A stretch of DNA of 64,000 nucleotides, taken from positions 1 through 64,000 of the forward strand of contig NZ_JHYI01000027.1 of assembly GCF_000621445.1 (NCBI RefSeq). The letters are read 5' to 3'. The position numbers and the translations under genes are program-made. Position 1 is the stretch's first letter, and each line of letters begins with the position of its first letter. Source of the stretch: Alkalihalobacillus bogoriensis ATCC BAA-922 (GTDB lineage Bacteria > Bacillota > Bacilli > Bacillales > Bacillaceae_F). Below, in pieces: positions 1 through 8,095 of this stretch. Below the pieces are notes generated by a model. It was not told where the DNA came from and searched no databases. It saw only the letters and a list, made by a program, of their open reading frames with translations.

Positions 1-147
1 ACCCGTTTCACGTAAAAAGCTAGCGAATGCTTCATCGGGAATCTGTTCTACGAGATCATTGACGGCGTAGGCAATATCATTTTCTTGAAGTTTTACTTCT
101 AAATCTAGCGGTAAAATGATTTGATTCATGGTATAATGTTTAAACAT
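1..147 (-). CDS. IS1182 family transposase, N-terminal fragment (cut by window edge)
   Basis: The first 49 codons of a transposase run off the left edge of the window. The start ATG at 147 is preceded by GGAGGTATC. The N-terminus begins MFKHYTMNQIILPLDLEV and includes QIPDEAFASFLRETG, which match the conserved start of IS1182-type DDE transposases as I know them. The catalytic domain is not in view. Activity cannot be judged. Confidence 0.85.
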   Translation of the reverse strand, partial: MFKHYTMNQIILPLDLEVKLQENDIAYAVNDLVEQIPDEAFASFLRETG

Positions 148-249
148 AAGGATACCTCCGTTAAGTTATTGTGTGGTTACTTTAATTTTATCAGATGGTA
201 TCCTTATTTAAATCCTAAAAATTACTAAAATCTAAAAATGTAAAATAAA

Positions 250-297
250 GAGTGGCACTCACCCCAACTCATCAGGGTGAGTGCCACTCATTTTTTA
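250..297. terminator. Palindrome / bidirectional terminator at the IS end
   Basis: A perfect 15-bp inverted repeat (GAGTGGCACTCACCC and its complement) encloses a 10-base loop. It is followed on the plus strand by ATTTTTTATTT and is T-rich on the other side too. It lies between the transposase start and pdaA. It could end pdaA transcripts and shield the transposase from outside transcription. Confidence 0.7.
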
Positions 298-327
298 TTT
301 ACTGTTTTGTCCCAGCCTCTCTTATTT

Positions 328-1125
328 TTAATAGCTAATGCCATTGTCCATTACTTTCTTCATCATTAATTCGTCTAAGCTTTTAAATTCATAGCCTTGC
401 TTTCGGCAATCATCAATGACTCGACCGAGTGCTCCGGCATTATCACTTGAGACAGAGTGCAATAACATTATCGAACCTGGGTGGATTCGTTTCATAATTT
501 GATTATACGCATAATCGGCGCCTTTTTGTTTATCAGTTTCCCAATCTTTATAGGCCATCGACCAGAACACATTAGTATAGCCTAGTTCTTGCGATAATGC
601 TAACGATTTTTCACTAAACGTTCCGCGTGGGGGGCGTAAATAATTCATCTCTTTTACACCTGTTAGCTCAGTAAATTCTTTTTTTAACTTATTTAATTCT
701 CGTTTTAAACGTTCATCGTCCACTTTTGGCAAGCTTGGGTGATGATAGGAATGGTTTCCGACAATATGTCCTTCATCGACCATTCTTTTTACTAGCTCTT
801 GCTCTGTTTGTAAATAATGTCCGGTAATGAAAAACGTAGCTGGGACTTCTTTTTCTTTTAACACATCTAATACTTTTTCTGTATAACCATTTTCATATCC
901 ATTATCGAAGGTTAAATATAATTCTTTTTTCGATGTGTCTCCAATAAAAAAGCCACCGTACTTGTTTAATAACTCTAAGTAATGCGGTTCGGTTGTTACT
1001 GGTTTATTATCTTTTTCAGGTTTAAAACTCCAATGGTATTCTGTTGTGTCATACGCATGAACCATGACTGGTATAAGTGTAAAAACAAAGAGTATACTAC
1101 AAACAAGCATAAACCATCGTTTCAT
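328..1125 (-). CDS. pdaA: PdaA-type peptidoglycan N-acetylmuramic acid deacetylase
   Basis: Polysaccharide deacetylase of the family that makes muramic delta-lactam in the spore cortex, which allows cortex hydrolysis during germination. It has an N-terminal hydrophobic signal segment (about residues 4-24) and then a NodB-type domain. Visible motifs are TFDNGYENGYT (catalytic Asp pair), GNHSYHHPSLP (metal-binding His pair), LRPPRGTFSE, VFWSMAYKDW and MLLHSVS. At 265 residues it is the same size as B. subtilis PdaA and alignable along its length from memory. The RBS is an AGGGGAG stretch just upstream. It is a single gene, transcribed toward the IS end. The family assignment is secure; the role in sporulation is inferred. 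Confidence 0.92.
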   Translation of the reverse strand: MKRWFMLVCSILFVFTLIPVMVHAYDTTEYHWSFKPEKDNKPVTTEPHYLELLNKYGGFFIGDTSKKELYLTFDNGYENGYTEKVLDVLKEKEVPATFFITGHYLQTEQELVKRMVDEGHIVGNHSYHHPSLPKVDDERLKRELNKLKKEFTELTGVKEMNYLRPPRGTFSEKSLALSQELGYTNVFWSMAYKDWETDKQKGADYAYNQIMKRIHPGSIMLLHSVSSDNAGALGRVIDDCRKQGYEFKSLDELMMKKVMDNGISY

Positions 1126-1193
1126 CCCTACTTCTCCCCTTATTTTTCATTTACGTATAGTGTTACTTCGTTTATGAAAAATATCCAAAGAAA

Positions 1194-1988
1194 TTATGCG
1201 GTGTTCCGATGTTGTGTACTCATAATGACGAGTAAGCAAAGAAAAGGGTAATATAAATCCTTTTGTATGTGTTCGTGTGAAATATCAATGATATCACCAT
1301 CCACTTCACCAAACATTTGCATCGCTTCTGTCGGAATTCCTGAAATTTGCATACGGAACATTTGATTTTCTTCTTGTGTGAGCATTTTAATTTCCAAGCT
1401 AAGCGCTGGCTTATCAATCGTACAAACAAGTTCTCCCGCACGGTTATAAATATGGGCATACTTTCCTTTTTCGCGTTTATAGGTTAAAGCTAACATCCCG
1501 TTTTCATCGAAAATTTCATATTCCGTCCGTAAGCCGCCACGTTTATCGATTGTGATAACATTTTCCTCATCCAACCTAAAAAACGAACGCTGAGGTAAAA
1601 TAAACTGTAGTGCCGCAATTGAAAACAATGTCCTTGTTATTACTTGCATTTTTGTCAGTGGTTGTTCACGAACAACTCCAAGTGAGTTTCCTTGTAAATC
1701 ATAGAAAGTATATGTTCTTGATACATCAAAGCTCGGGATAATCATCATCCGCGATGCCGATTCTAGCCGTTGTTTATCAGCCTGATCTTCCTCTAATTCA
1801 AACGCTTCTAGTTTATTTGTTTTTACAGCAAAAGACAGTAATACAGAGATAATACCAATCCCAATAAGAAGATAAGAAAGTGCTGTTGCATTTCCTATAA
1901 AAAGGCTTATGACCCCTTGAATAAGAAGCAAATTCCCCAATACTAACGGTGTCAATCCATGTTTTTGTTTTATTTTTTTCACTTCCAA
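1194..1988 (-). CDS. Two-helix membrane-anchored protein of unknown function
   Basis: I do not recognise a named family. Residues 1-55 contain two hydrophobic helices. Residues 80-245 are soluble and rich in beta-type stretches with conserved-looking turns (YTFYDLQGNSLG, YEIFDENGMLAL, AHIYNRAGELV), somewhat like the tubby-C/LURP-one fold seen in other Bacillus membrane proteins. That comparison is weak. The start is a TTG at 1988 with AGGAGA 7-8 bases upstream. It overlaps the stop of the small gene in front, which suggests co-translation. Confidence 0.6.
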   Translation of the reverse strand: MEVKKIKQKHGLTPLVLGNLLLIQGVISLFIGNATALSYLLIGIGIISVLLSFAVKTNKLEAFELEEDQADKQRLESASRMMIIPSFDVSRTYTFYDLQGNSLGVVREQPLTKMQVITRTLFSIAALQFILPQRSFFRLDEENVITIDKRGGLRTEYEIFDENGMLALTYKREKGKYAHIYNRAGELVCTIDKPALSLEIKMLTQEENQMFRMQISGIPTEAMQMFGEVDGDIIDISHEHIQKDLYYPFLCLLVIMSTQHRNTA

Positions 1989-2128
1989 ATAACCATCTCC
2001 TGTCCTATTTCTCTCTTGTATGAAGTACGATTTATTATGCTAAAAGTTTCAGTAATTTCTTTTATAAAATCAGGTCTGAAGTCTGTGCTTAAAATGAGTC
2101 TACCATAATAATAGTAGGACAAAGACAT
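1979..2128 (-). CDS. Small hypothetical protein, 49 aa
   Basis: Short ORF starting at ATG 2128 with GAGGTGA 8 bases upstream. Its end overlaps the TTG start of the following membrane protein, an arrangement typical of translational coupling. The product is mostly soluble (MSLSYYYYGRLI...) with no recognised motif. A longer in-frame version starting at 2194 lacks a ribosome binding site and was not used. Confidence 0.5.
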   Translation of the reverse strand: MSLSYYYYGRLILSTDFRPDFIKEITETFSIINRTSYKREIGQEMVIWK

Positions 2129-2171
2129 CTTTTGTTTCACCTCGTCTTTTATTTTCACTATTGCCTGAACT

Positions 2172-2189
2172 AAAAGGTATAGACAACTA
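2172..2189 (+). promoter_or_regulatory. Candidate NagR (GntR-type) operator in front of nagP
   Basis: AAAAGGTATAGACAACTA resembles the dre site (core TGGTCTAGACCA) bound by NagR/YvoA in Bacillus. A possible promoter (TTCACT, 18 bp, TATAGA) overlaps it, so binding would block transcription until glucosamine-6-P-type effectors appear. It matches the consensus only partly. Confidence 0.45.
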
Positions 2190-2250
2190 AACATATATAT
2201 TTGTTAGGGCAATAGCGAATGATTCTATACATGTAAAGGGGATGTTTCAT

Positions 2251-3612
2251 ATGTTGAGCTTTTTGCAACGAATTGGGAAATCGTTAATGTTGCCAATTGC
2301 TGTGTTACCCGCTGCTGCGTTGTTGTTACGTCTTGGGCAAGAAGACTTTTTTGATTTACCTTTTATGGCTGGAGCCGGTGCTGCTATCTTTGACAATTTA
2401 GCACTTATTTTCGCAATCGGGGTAGCTGTTGGATTTGCACGGGATAACAACGGGTCGGCTGCATTAGCTGGGGCAATTGGTTATTTTGTTCTAGTGAATG
2501 GAACACAAGCGATTAATCCAGATATTAATATGGCGGTATTAGGTGGGATTATGAGTGGGGTTATCGCCGGTTTGCTTTATAATCGCTATCATGACATAAA
2601 ACTGCCTCAATGGTTAGCGTTCTTTGGTGGAAGACGTTTCGTCCCGATTATTACAGCAGGGACAATGGTTATCCTCGCCGGAATTTTTGGGTTTGTATGG
2701 CCTCCTATTCAAGAATTTATTAATGGTCTAGGACAATGGATTATTGATGCAGGTGCACTCGGGGTCGGTGTTTTCGGATTTTTAAATCGCCTTCTTATCC
2801 CCATTGGATTGCATCATGTATTGAACAGCTTAGTCTGGTTTGTCTTTGGTGAATACAACGGGGTCACAGGCGATTTGCACCGTTTTTTTGCTGGTGATCC
2901 TTCAGCAGGTATTTTTATGACAGGCTTTTTCCCGATTATGATGTTTGGTCTTCCTGCTGCATGTTTAGCGATGATTGTGACAGCGAAAAAAGAAAAGAAA
3001 AAACAAGTGACCGGGATGTTTATCGGGTTAGCATTAACATCTTTTTTAACAGGAATTACAGAACCGATTGAATTTTCTTTTATGTTCTTATCCCCTGTGT
3101 TATATATTATCCATGCGTTGTTAACCGGATTAGCGATGTCGATTACGATGCTGCTTGAAATCCGACACGGCTTTGGGTTCTCTGCTGGGTTTATCGATTA
3201 TATGCTCAACTTCGGAATAGCCCAAAAACCATTATTGCTCCTTGTCGTTGGCCTAATATACTTTGCGATTTACTTTCTCATTTTCTACATTGTCATTCGC
3301 GCATTTAACTTAAAAACTCCTGGCCGTGAAGATGACGATGAAGATGAAGAAACAAGTTCAACATCAACGTCAACAAAATACACAGCTATGGCAGTTGGAA
3401 TCACATCTGCCTTAGGTGGAAAAGAGAATATTTCTTCAATTGACCACTGCGCTACCCGGCTTCGTTTAGAGGTTGTTGATATGAGTGTAGTTGATGAAAC
3501 ACTCTTAAAGAAACACGGGGCTAAAGGTGTCATGAAAATCAATCAAACGAGTTTACAAGTCATTATTGGAACTGACGTGGAATTTGTTAGTGATAAAATG
3601 AAGGAATTGTAA
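2251..3612 (+). CDS. nagP: PTS N-acetylglucosamine transporter, EIICB
   Basis: Membrane permease of the phosphotransferase system that imports and phosphorylates N-acetylglucosamine. Residues 1 to about 365 form the EIIC channel, with the typical GLHHVLNSLVWF, GEYNGVTGDLHRFFAGDP and GITEPIEFSFMFL motifs. An acidic linker (REDDDEDEE) leads to a C-terminal EIIB domain whose phospho-cysteine sits in DHCATRLRL. There is no EIIA domain, as in B. subtilis NagP, which has nearly the same length. The start chosen is ATG 2251, with AAAGGGG 9 bases upstream; an ATG at 2242 lies directly against that RBS. No nag catabolic genes are adjacent. Confidence 0.92.
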   Translation: MLSFLQRIGKSLMLPIAVLPAAALLLRLGQEDFFDLPFMAGAGAAIFDNLALIFAIGVAVGFARDNNGSAALAGAIGYFVLVNGTQAINPDINMAVLGGIMSGVIAGLLYNRYHDIKLPQWLAFFGGRRFVPIITAGTMVILAGIFGFVWPPIQEFINGLGQWIIDAGALGVGVFGFLNRLLIPIGLHHVLNSLVWFVFGEYNGVTGDLHRFFAGDPSAGIFMTGFFPIMMFGLPAACLAMIVTAKKEKKKQVTGMFIGLALTSFLTGITEPIEFSFMFLSPVLYIIHALLTGLAMSITMLLEIRHGFGFSAGFIDYMLNFGIAQKPLLLLVVGLIYFAIYFLIFYIVIRAFNLKTPGREDDDEDEETSSTSTSTKYTAMAVGITSALGGKENISSIDHCATRLRLEVVDMSVVDETLLKKHGAKGVMKINQTSLQVIIGTDVEFVSDKMKEL

Positions 3613-3620
3613 CTAGTGGA

Positions 3621-3667
3621 AAAAAGCAGGTGTATGGACTGATTAAGCCTATACACCTGCTTTTTTG
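3621..3667 (+). terminator. Rho-independent terminator of nagP
   Basis: Inverted repeat AGCAGGTGTAT / ATACACCTGCT followed by TTTTTT, 12 bases after the nagP stop. Confidence 0.9.
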
Positions 3668-3758
3668 TATGAAATTTTAAAAATTATTATGAAATATTTT
3701 TTATAACATGTTAGATTCAAACTGTGTTCAATCATTCAAAATATGAAAGGGTGTTACT

Positions 3759-4217
3759 ATGAATATGAAACTTGAAACTCTTCCTCCATACCGAATCGTT
3801 TTTGCCCGACAAGTTGGTCCTTATGGAGACGGAAACAGGAAAACGATGGAAAAAATTAAAAACTGGGCAAAAGAAAAACAATCGCTAACTTCAGCCGTTT
3901 TCCTCGGAATTGCCCAAGACAACCCCGAAACAACAAAACCTGAACAATGTCGCTATGATGCTTGTCTCGTCATCCCAAACGATTACAAACTGACCCGTGA
4001 AGAGGGTATCCATGAAGCAATACTCCCTGGAGGTCTCTATTTAGTATTTCAAGTCCAACATACAAAAGAAGCACTCCAAAAAGCTTGGACTGAGATTTTT
4101 CCTGCGGTTTATCAAAATGGATATGAAGTCGACAGTAAACCTGTAATGGAAAGATTTACTGGGGAAAGCGGAAAAGACGATATTTGTGAGTTGTGTGTTC
4201 CTGTAAAAATCGAATGA
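3759..4217 (+). CDS. GyrI-like (SbmC/AraC effector-binding) domain protein
   Basis: Free-standing GyrI-like small-molecule binding domain of 152 residues, the usual size for the family. Typical features are the start LETLPPYRIVFARQVGPYG, a central YDACLVIPNDY stretch and the late GGLYLVFQVQHT and RFTG strands. Proteins of this fold bind hydrophobic or cationic compounds, and some protect against drugs or hydrolyse them. Nothing here shows the ligand. RBS GAAAGGG precedes ATG 3759. Monocistronic, closed by a shared terminator. Confidence 0.8.
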   Translation: MNMKLETLPPYRIVFARQVGPYGDGNRKTMEKIKNWAKEKQSLTSAVFLGIAQDNPETTKPEQCRYDACLVIPNDYKLTREEGIHEAILPGGLYLVFQVQHTKEALQKAWTEIFPAVYQNGYEVDSKPVMERFTGESGKDDICELCVPVKIE

Positions 4218-4234
4218 GGATGATTTCAAAAGTG

Positions 4235-4267
4235 AAAAAACTGAGGGACACGCCCCTCAGTTTTTCT
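4235..4267. terminator. Bidirectional terminator between convergent genes
   Basis: AAAAACTGAGGG and its complement around an ACACG-type loop, with A and T tracts on the two sides. It ends both the GyrI-like gene (+) and the FusB-type gene (-). The minus-strand gene's TGA stop lies inside the stem. Confidence 0.85.
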
Positions 4268-4922
4268 TTATCAGTTTTACGAAGTTCGTAAGTCTTTCTA
4301 ATGTAATCACATTTTGATTACACGTAAAGCTGTCATGGCAAATATAATTGCCTCTGCTCGTGTACGTTTCCATTCCACTTTTGACTGTTGCCATAAACAA
4401 GCCAACGTCTTCATGTCGATTACAAAGCGAACATATGCCTCTCATTTTCCCTTTAAATGTCCCTTGAATGCCTATTAAACTCTTGTCATCATTGAAAATG
4501 AGAAATTTCCTTTCTGAACGAACATCATACCAACCTAAATAAGATAATTCTCTAAAATCAATGTCCTCCAGTACCGGCATTTTTAATTTTTTCGCTTTCG
4601 GGAATAGTTTTGCCACCGTTTTTTCGCTCACGTATTTAAACGGAATGACGTACCCTTTTAGCTCTGATACAAGTCTTTCCACTTGTTCTACATTTTCAAA
4701 TTCAATGAGTTTTTGTAATAATGCTTTTTGGCTCTCCTTTAATTCAGGGAACAATGCCACCATTTTATCATACGCATTTAATTTTAACGCCGAAAGGATA
4801 TCTTCATCCCTCACTGTCGTTTGAGCGTGAACAAGGTGATTCAGTTGAAACTTAATAAAATTATATTGATCATTTCTTAGAAAAGGTGCCATTTCAATTA
4901 TTAATTCATTTTTATTCGTCAT
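4257..4922 (-). CDS. FusB/FusC-family elongation factor G-binding protein
   Basis: 221-residue protein of the FusB type. Such proteins bind EF-G and help release stalled EF-G from the ribosome, and family members from staphylococci give fusidic acid resistance. The N-terminal half is helical. The C-terminal treble-clef zinc finger is visible as CSLCNRHEDVG, then GNYICHDSFTCNQN. The start ATG 4922 has GAGGGG about 10 bases upstream. A leader ORF and mutually exclusive base pairings precede the gene and include its ribosome binding site, so expression is probably induced by ribosome stalling. Whether it confers resistance here is unknown. Confidence 0.85.
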   Translation of the reverse strand: MTNKNELIIEMAPFLRNDQYNFIKFQLNHLVHAQTTVRDEDILSALKLNAYDKMVALFPELKESQKALLQKLIEFENVEQVERLVSELKGYVIPFKYVSEKTVAKLFPKAKKLKMPVLEDIDFRELSYLGWYDVRSERKFLIFNDDKSLIGIQGTFKGKMRGICSLCNRHEDVGLFMATVKSGMETYTSRGNYICHDSFTCNQNVITLERLTNFVKLIKKN

Positions 4923-4931
4923 TTCTGGTCA

Positions 4932-5075
4932 GCCCCTCATGTAGTTTAGTCGAAACAAGGCAAAACCAAGTAAGGCGAGTAGAATCGCTATTTACCTCAT
5001 CCAAAGTTTCGCCCTTTAATAACAGACTTTGCATGAGGAAACTTCAAACATTGGCGGAAGAAAAGTTTTCGCCAT
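4932..5075 (-). promoter_or_regulatory. Translational attenuator of the FusB-type gene
   Basis: On the minus-strand RNA, the segment CCTCATG (5038-5032), inside the leader ORF, can pair with GATGAGG just after the leader (hairpin 4995-5038, extended by CAAAG/CTTTG). It can also pair perfectly with CATGAGG (4941-4935), which contains the Shine-Dalgarno of the resistance gene. A ribosome held on the leader would cover CCTCATG and free the gene's RBS. A further hairpin (4970-4995) lies between. Pairings are read directly; the mechanism is inferred from known leader-peptide systems. Confidence 0.6.
5016..5075 (-). CDS. Leader peptide, 19 aa, upstream of the FusB-type gene
   Basis: Short ORF starting ATG 5075 with a strong GGGGGTGAT site 5 bases upstream and ending TAA at 5016. 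The peptide begins MAKTFLPPMFEV and ends SSCKVCY. It sits about 90 bases before the EF-G-binding protein gene, and its codons carry one arm of the competing stems. A TATAAT box at 5104-5109 fits a transcription start just upstream. No other gene product of this kind is known to me; the case rests on RBS, position and structure. Confidence 0.6.
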   Translation of the reverse strand: MAKTFLPPMFEVSSCKVCY

Positions 5076-5147
5076 TTGTTATCACCCCCAAAATACTTCC
5101 TATATTATACATAACTTTATAAGGAAAATCATTGGATTGATGACTTA

Positions 5148-5280
5148 TTAAGAAAAACGCGTAGCGTCTTTTCTTTCAAGCGAAGTGCGGAGCCCTGCCC
5201 GCTTTTGAAAGTGAACCCCAAGTGCTCTTCTTGAAATAGCTTTCAAAGCTTCATTGCTATACTAAAATTTTTATGCTTTC
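5148..5280 (+). repeat. Interspersed repeat family B, copy 1
   Basis: About 130 bp opening with the hairpin AAGAAAAACGC GTA GCGTCTTTTCTT, then GCGAAGTGCGGAGCC, CCCCAAGTGCTCTTCTTG and GCTTTCAAAGCTTC. Related copies lie at 11117, 28226, 46094 and 57321. There is no coding potential. The opening palindrome resembles an intrinsic terminator. Confidence 0.8.
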
Positions 5281-5351
5281 TTATCTTTTAAAAAAAGTCG
5301 ACTCTCAAACAAGAATCAACCTTTTGGTTCCACTATTATTTTGTCCTTCTT

Positions 5352-5585
5352 TTATGATTCTTCATTTCTAAATTGTTTATATTTTTCAATAACATAAACA
5401 ACGATGGAAGACGTCATCAGCAATAAAATTACACCTAGAAAGCTAATCGTAAATCCATCACTGTGGGGAGTGATCGCATTTAATACATCCGTATTGAAGA
5501 AGGAACCTATTAAAAAGTACAGTATATATACCGAAAACATAACGATGGCACATAAAATAAATGTTTTAGTGGTTAGCTTTTTGAT
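5352..5585 (-). CDS. Small two-helix membrane protein with probable ATC start
   Basis: Hypothetical membrane protein. The first in-frame ATG (5540) has no ribosome binding site. A GAGGAG site lies further upstream, 9 bases before an in-frame ATC at 5585; starting there gives the natural-looking N-terminus MKKLTTKTFILCAIV joined to the hydrophobic segment. An upstream TGA limits the frame, so either ATC is the start or a base is missing or extra near the A-run. With the ATC start the product is 77 aa, with helices near residues 8-28 and 48-68. Confidence 0.5.
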   Translation of the reverse strand: MKKLTTKTFILCAIVMFSVYILYFLIGSFFNTDVLNAITPHSDGFTISFLGVILLLMTSSIVVYVIEKYKQFRNEES

Positions 5586-5710
5586 TGATTTTCACTCCTC
5601 TGCTGAAATTCAGTAGCTTTGTTTCATTTTACCACATACTGGATTGGTAAACTTGTTAATCATATAATAAATATATAATAAATCAAATACGATGGTAAGA
5701 GGTGATATTT

Positions 5711-5878
5711 TTGATTACTTCCATCACATTGTTTTATCTTTTCTTTTCCCTTGCATATAGCTGGAAGCTGAAAAAAGCGGATTTTCGAGATTGGCTTAAT
5801 CTAATTAAAGTCATTGTCTTTCTACTATTGATGTTTGTTGGTTATGTAATTGCTTGGTTAACAGGAGATAAGCCTTAG
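5711..5878 (+). CDS. Small hypothetical membrane protein, 55 aa
   Basis: ORF with TTG start at 5711 and AAGAGGTGAT 4-5 bases upstream. It encodes two hydrophobic helices (ITSITLFYLFFSLAY and VIVFLLLMFVGYVIAWL) around a short basic loop. No family recognised. It is followed directly by a family A repeat. Confidence 0.6.
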   Translation: MITSITLFYLFFSLAYSWKLKKADFRDWLNLIKVIVFLLLMFVGYVIAWLTGDKP

Positions 5879-5908
5879 TTTTCCTCCTTGTCAGTGTTGA
5901 CCACTTTG

Positions 5909-6094
5909 TTACGGACATTTATTCCGCTATTTTAAGAAAAACAGGTGTTCTATGAATGCTATCGGACATTGGTTCCGTTAAATGAGCAAAAACAGCTCTC
6001 TTTATCCCTTGTTTGGTTATATAACGGAACAGATGTCCGATAGATATGTCAAAAGGGGAGTTTGGGGATGAAATAGCGGAACAGATGTCCATTA
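5909..6094. repeat. Interspersed repeat family A (four-site element), copy 1
   Basis: Two forward copies of the core GGACATNNNTTCCGYTA (5909, 5960) and two reverse copies (6020, 6071), about 51 bp apart within each pair; total 186 bp. The arms can fold F1 with R2 and F2 with R1. It lies between convergent genes. Confidence 0.9.
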
Positions 6095-6131
6095 GCTTTT
6101 GACTGTGGACCCAGCTCTACACATGCTACTT

Positions 6132-6170
6132 CAAAAAAACACATGCGCAAAGAGAAACCTCTCTTTGCGC
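6132..6170 (-). terminator. Terminator of the first sigma/DUF4179 operon
   Basis: GCGCAAAGAGA and its complement around a short loop, followed on the minus strand by a TTTTTTT run, just past the stop at 6176. Confidence 0.85.
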
Positions 6171-6175
6171 TGTTT

Positions 6176-7558
6176 TCATTCTACTTCGCGATAATATCTT
6201 GCTTCAAGGTCTTGAATCGATTTCCCGTCAAACTGTTTTTTGTCAATGACAGTCCACTCTTCTTTTTCTTGCTTTATCTCCCAAACAAAAATTGTTCCTT
6301 CTTTGTTTTTATAAAATAGAAATCCTTCGCCCCCACTCAATAAAGCAAGTGGTTGAACATCATGTTGTATGCTAATTTGATTCTCTTTATAAAAAGCTGC
6401 ATGTAACTTTCTATCAAAGCCATGAAACATTGCTTTGGAATACTGATATTCATCTAGTTCAAAGTGTTCAATAACTTCTTCAAATGTTTCATCTTCTATA
6501 AATGTTTTTTTATCCATTTTAGTTTTGTCGCGAAGACCATACATTGTATGTTCAGAGATAGGTTCTGCCTGTAGTTCTGAGATTGGAATTGTAACCGATA
6601 ACTGCTCCCACTCTTCAATCATTCCTTCTTCATATTTCATTGGGACAATCGTAAGTGTTTGATTGTCTTTAATGACTGGAAACGTGACAAAGGCCTTTAT
6701 TTTCCAACTCTCACTGCTTGATACATATCCATGTTCTTTGTCATTCGCAAATGCTTCCACCCTTTTTCCGTTCATATCATAGACATAAAACGAATCAATA
6801 GTAAACTCATTTGATTGACTCCGCATTTCAAGCTGAACATGGGTCGCACTCGGGGTTGTCATAATCTTTTTCACTGTAAAAGTTTTATCCACTGATGCAA
6901 CAGTCTGGTTCACAGTATATTCTTTTCCGCCTTTTATTTTTTGAGCTGGCAATGAAAATGTCCAGTTTCCTCTTTCTTGAAATACTTGTGTCACGTCAAA
7001 TACGAATTCAAATTCATCTGGTAACTCGGCATACGTTGTTATCGTGCCAACAATAACATCTCCAACTTGTTGTTCATTTCTAGATACGCTAAAAGGAAGT
7101 TGACCATCAATGAAGAGCTCGCTTTCTTGTACCGCAAAAGAACCGTCGTATTCTTGATTTTGCGCTGGAATCATATAGCCAATTACAAAACGAACTTCAT
7201 CATAATACACATCCGTCAATGTAATTTCGATTCCTTGGTCGGACACCGTCTCACCAACATAGGTAATTAAATTTTGCGAATCGGCCGCTTTTAACCCTTC
7301 ATCTGTAAAGGGAAGTACAGCCTCGATGTACGGTATTTTTGATAACATACTTGCCATCGTTGTTGAGTAAAAACCTGATGTAGCCACTAATAAAAACATC
7401 ATCGCCACTGCTACCACTGTAATTGCTGTTCTAGAAATCGATAGTTTCCTCTTCGATTGGCTTGCTTCCTCAATCGCTATCTGTATTTTTTCATTCAATT
7501 CTAACTCAGGTATTTCAATGCGGTTTGCATCTTGTTTAAATTTCGTAAATTTATCCAT
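6176..7558 (-). CDS. DUF4179 membrane protein, probable anti-sigma factor (pair 1)
   Basis: 460-residue single-pass protein. A cytoplasmic N-terminus of about 45 residues (likely sigma-binding) precedes a helix near residues 48-70 (ISRTAITVVAVAMMFLLVATSG) and a large extracellular beta-rich domain with the DUF4179 look (ITLTDVYYDEVRFVIGYMIP). Genes of this type usually follow an ECF sigma factor and restrain it. The start ATG 7558 lies inside the 3' end of the sigma gene; GGAGGGG is about 10 bases upstream. A GTG at 7564 is the alternative. The second pair at 58.4-60.3 kb is paralogous. Confidence 0.8.
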   Translation of the reverse strand: MDKFTKFKQDANRIEIPELELNEKIQIAIEEASQSKRKLSISRTAITVVAVAMMFLLVATSGFYSTTMASMLSKIPYIEAVLPFTDEGLKAADSQNLITYVGETVSDQGIEITLTDVYYDEVRFVIGYMIPAQNQEYDGSFAVQESELFIDGQLPFSVSRNEQQVGDVIVGTITTYAELPDEFEFVFDVTQVFQERGNWTFSLPAQKIKGGKEYTVNQTVASVDKTFTVKKIMTTPSATHVQLEMRSQSNEFTIDSFYVYDMNGKRVEAFANDKEHGYVSSSESWKIKAFVTFPVIKDNQTLTIVPMKYEEGMIEEWEQLSVTIPISELQAEPISEHTMYGLRDKTKMDKKTFIEDETFEEVIEHFELDEYQYSKAMFHGFDRKLHAAFYKENQISIQHDVQPLALLSGGEGFLFYKNKEGTIFVWEIKQEKEEWTVIDKKQFDGKSIQDLEARYYREVE

Positions 7559-8075
7559 TGGCACACTTCCCCTCCAATACTACACGCAATTGCTGCAATG
7601 CTCGATGTAGTGTTGATTTCACTGTTCCCTCTGGTATATCCATAATGGTTGCAATCTCTTTATTAGGCAAATCCTCATAATATTTTAAAATAATGACACT
7701 TTTGTATTTGCCATTCAGTTGATCTATTGCTTCCATCAAATCGAGCTGGGTATCGATTTCAATTGCTTTATCCGGAATCCATTCTAGTAAATCATTTGAA
7801 ATGAATATGACTTTCTGTTTCTTCTTTAAAAAATCAAGCGCACAGTGAATTAATATTTTCTTAATCCATGCTGTAAACTGTGCTGGTTCTTGTAATTTGT
7901 GAATAGAAACAAAAGCTTTATATACCGTATCTTGGACGATTTCTAATGCATCTGTTTGGTTTTTCACATGCAAAAAAGCAATGCGATATAATTTTTCCTT
8001 TTCTTCGTTTATTAAAAATTCAAATTCTTTTTTATTTCCTTTTATTGCTTTTTTCACTCGCTTTTCAACATCCAT
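7551..8075 (-). CDS. ECF-type RNA polymerase sigma factor (pair 1)
   Basis: 174-residue sigma-70 family protein with region 2 (YRIAFLHVKNQTDALEIVQDTVYKAF, which binds the -10 element) and region 4 (LPNKEIATIMDIPEGTVKSTLHRAL, a helix-turn-helix for the -35 element). The upstream extension to 8126 would run through the promoter and was dropped; ATG 8075 is preceded by GGAGAGGGGG. The gene overlaps its DUF4179 partner. The promoter directly upstream has the same pattern as that of the second sigma operon. Confidence 0.85.
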   Translation of the reverse strand: MDVEKRVKKAIKGNKKEFEFLINEEKEKLYRIAFLHVKNQTDALEIVQDTVYKAFVSIHKLQEPAQFTAWIKKILIHCALDFLKKKQKVIFISNDLLEWIPDKAIEIDTQLDLMEAIDQLNGKYKSVIILKYYEDLPNKEIATIMDIPEGTVKSTLHRALQQLRVVLEGKCANG

Positions 8076-8095
8076 GTCCTTCCCCCTCTCCCTTC

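Larger units (their letters stand above)
1..319 (-). mobile_element. End of an IS1182-family insertion sequence
   Basis: The left edge of the window lies inside an insertion sequence. It holds the 5' end of an IS1182-type transposase gene, a strong palindrome outside the gene, and at about 304-319 an outer end reading TTTGTCCCAGCCTC, which I recall as typical of IS1182-type terminal repeats. The element ends only 9 bases before the stop codon of pdaA. The other end, and any target duplication, lie outside the window, so whether the element is intact cannot be judged. Confidence 0.75.

Noticed and set aside
1220-1459. Second frame suggesting a frameshift near the end of the 264-aa membrane protein
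   Set aside because: The main frame remains open with sensible composition through this stretch; the alternative has no RBS and no continuity.
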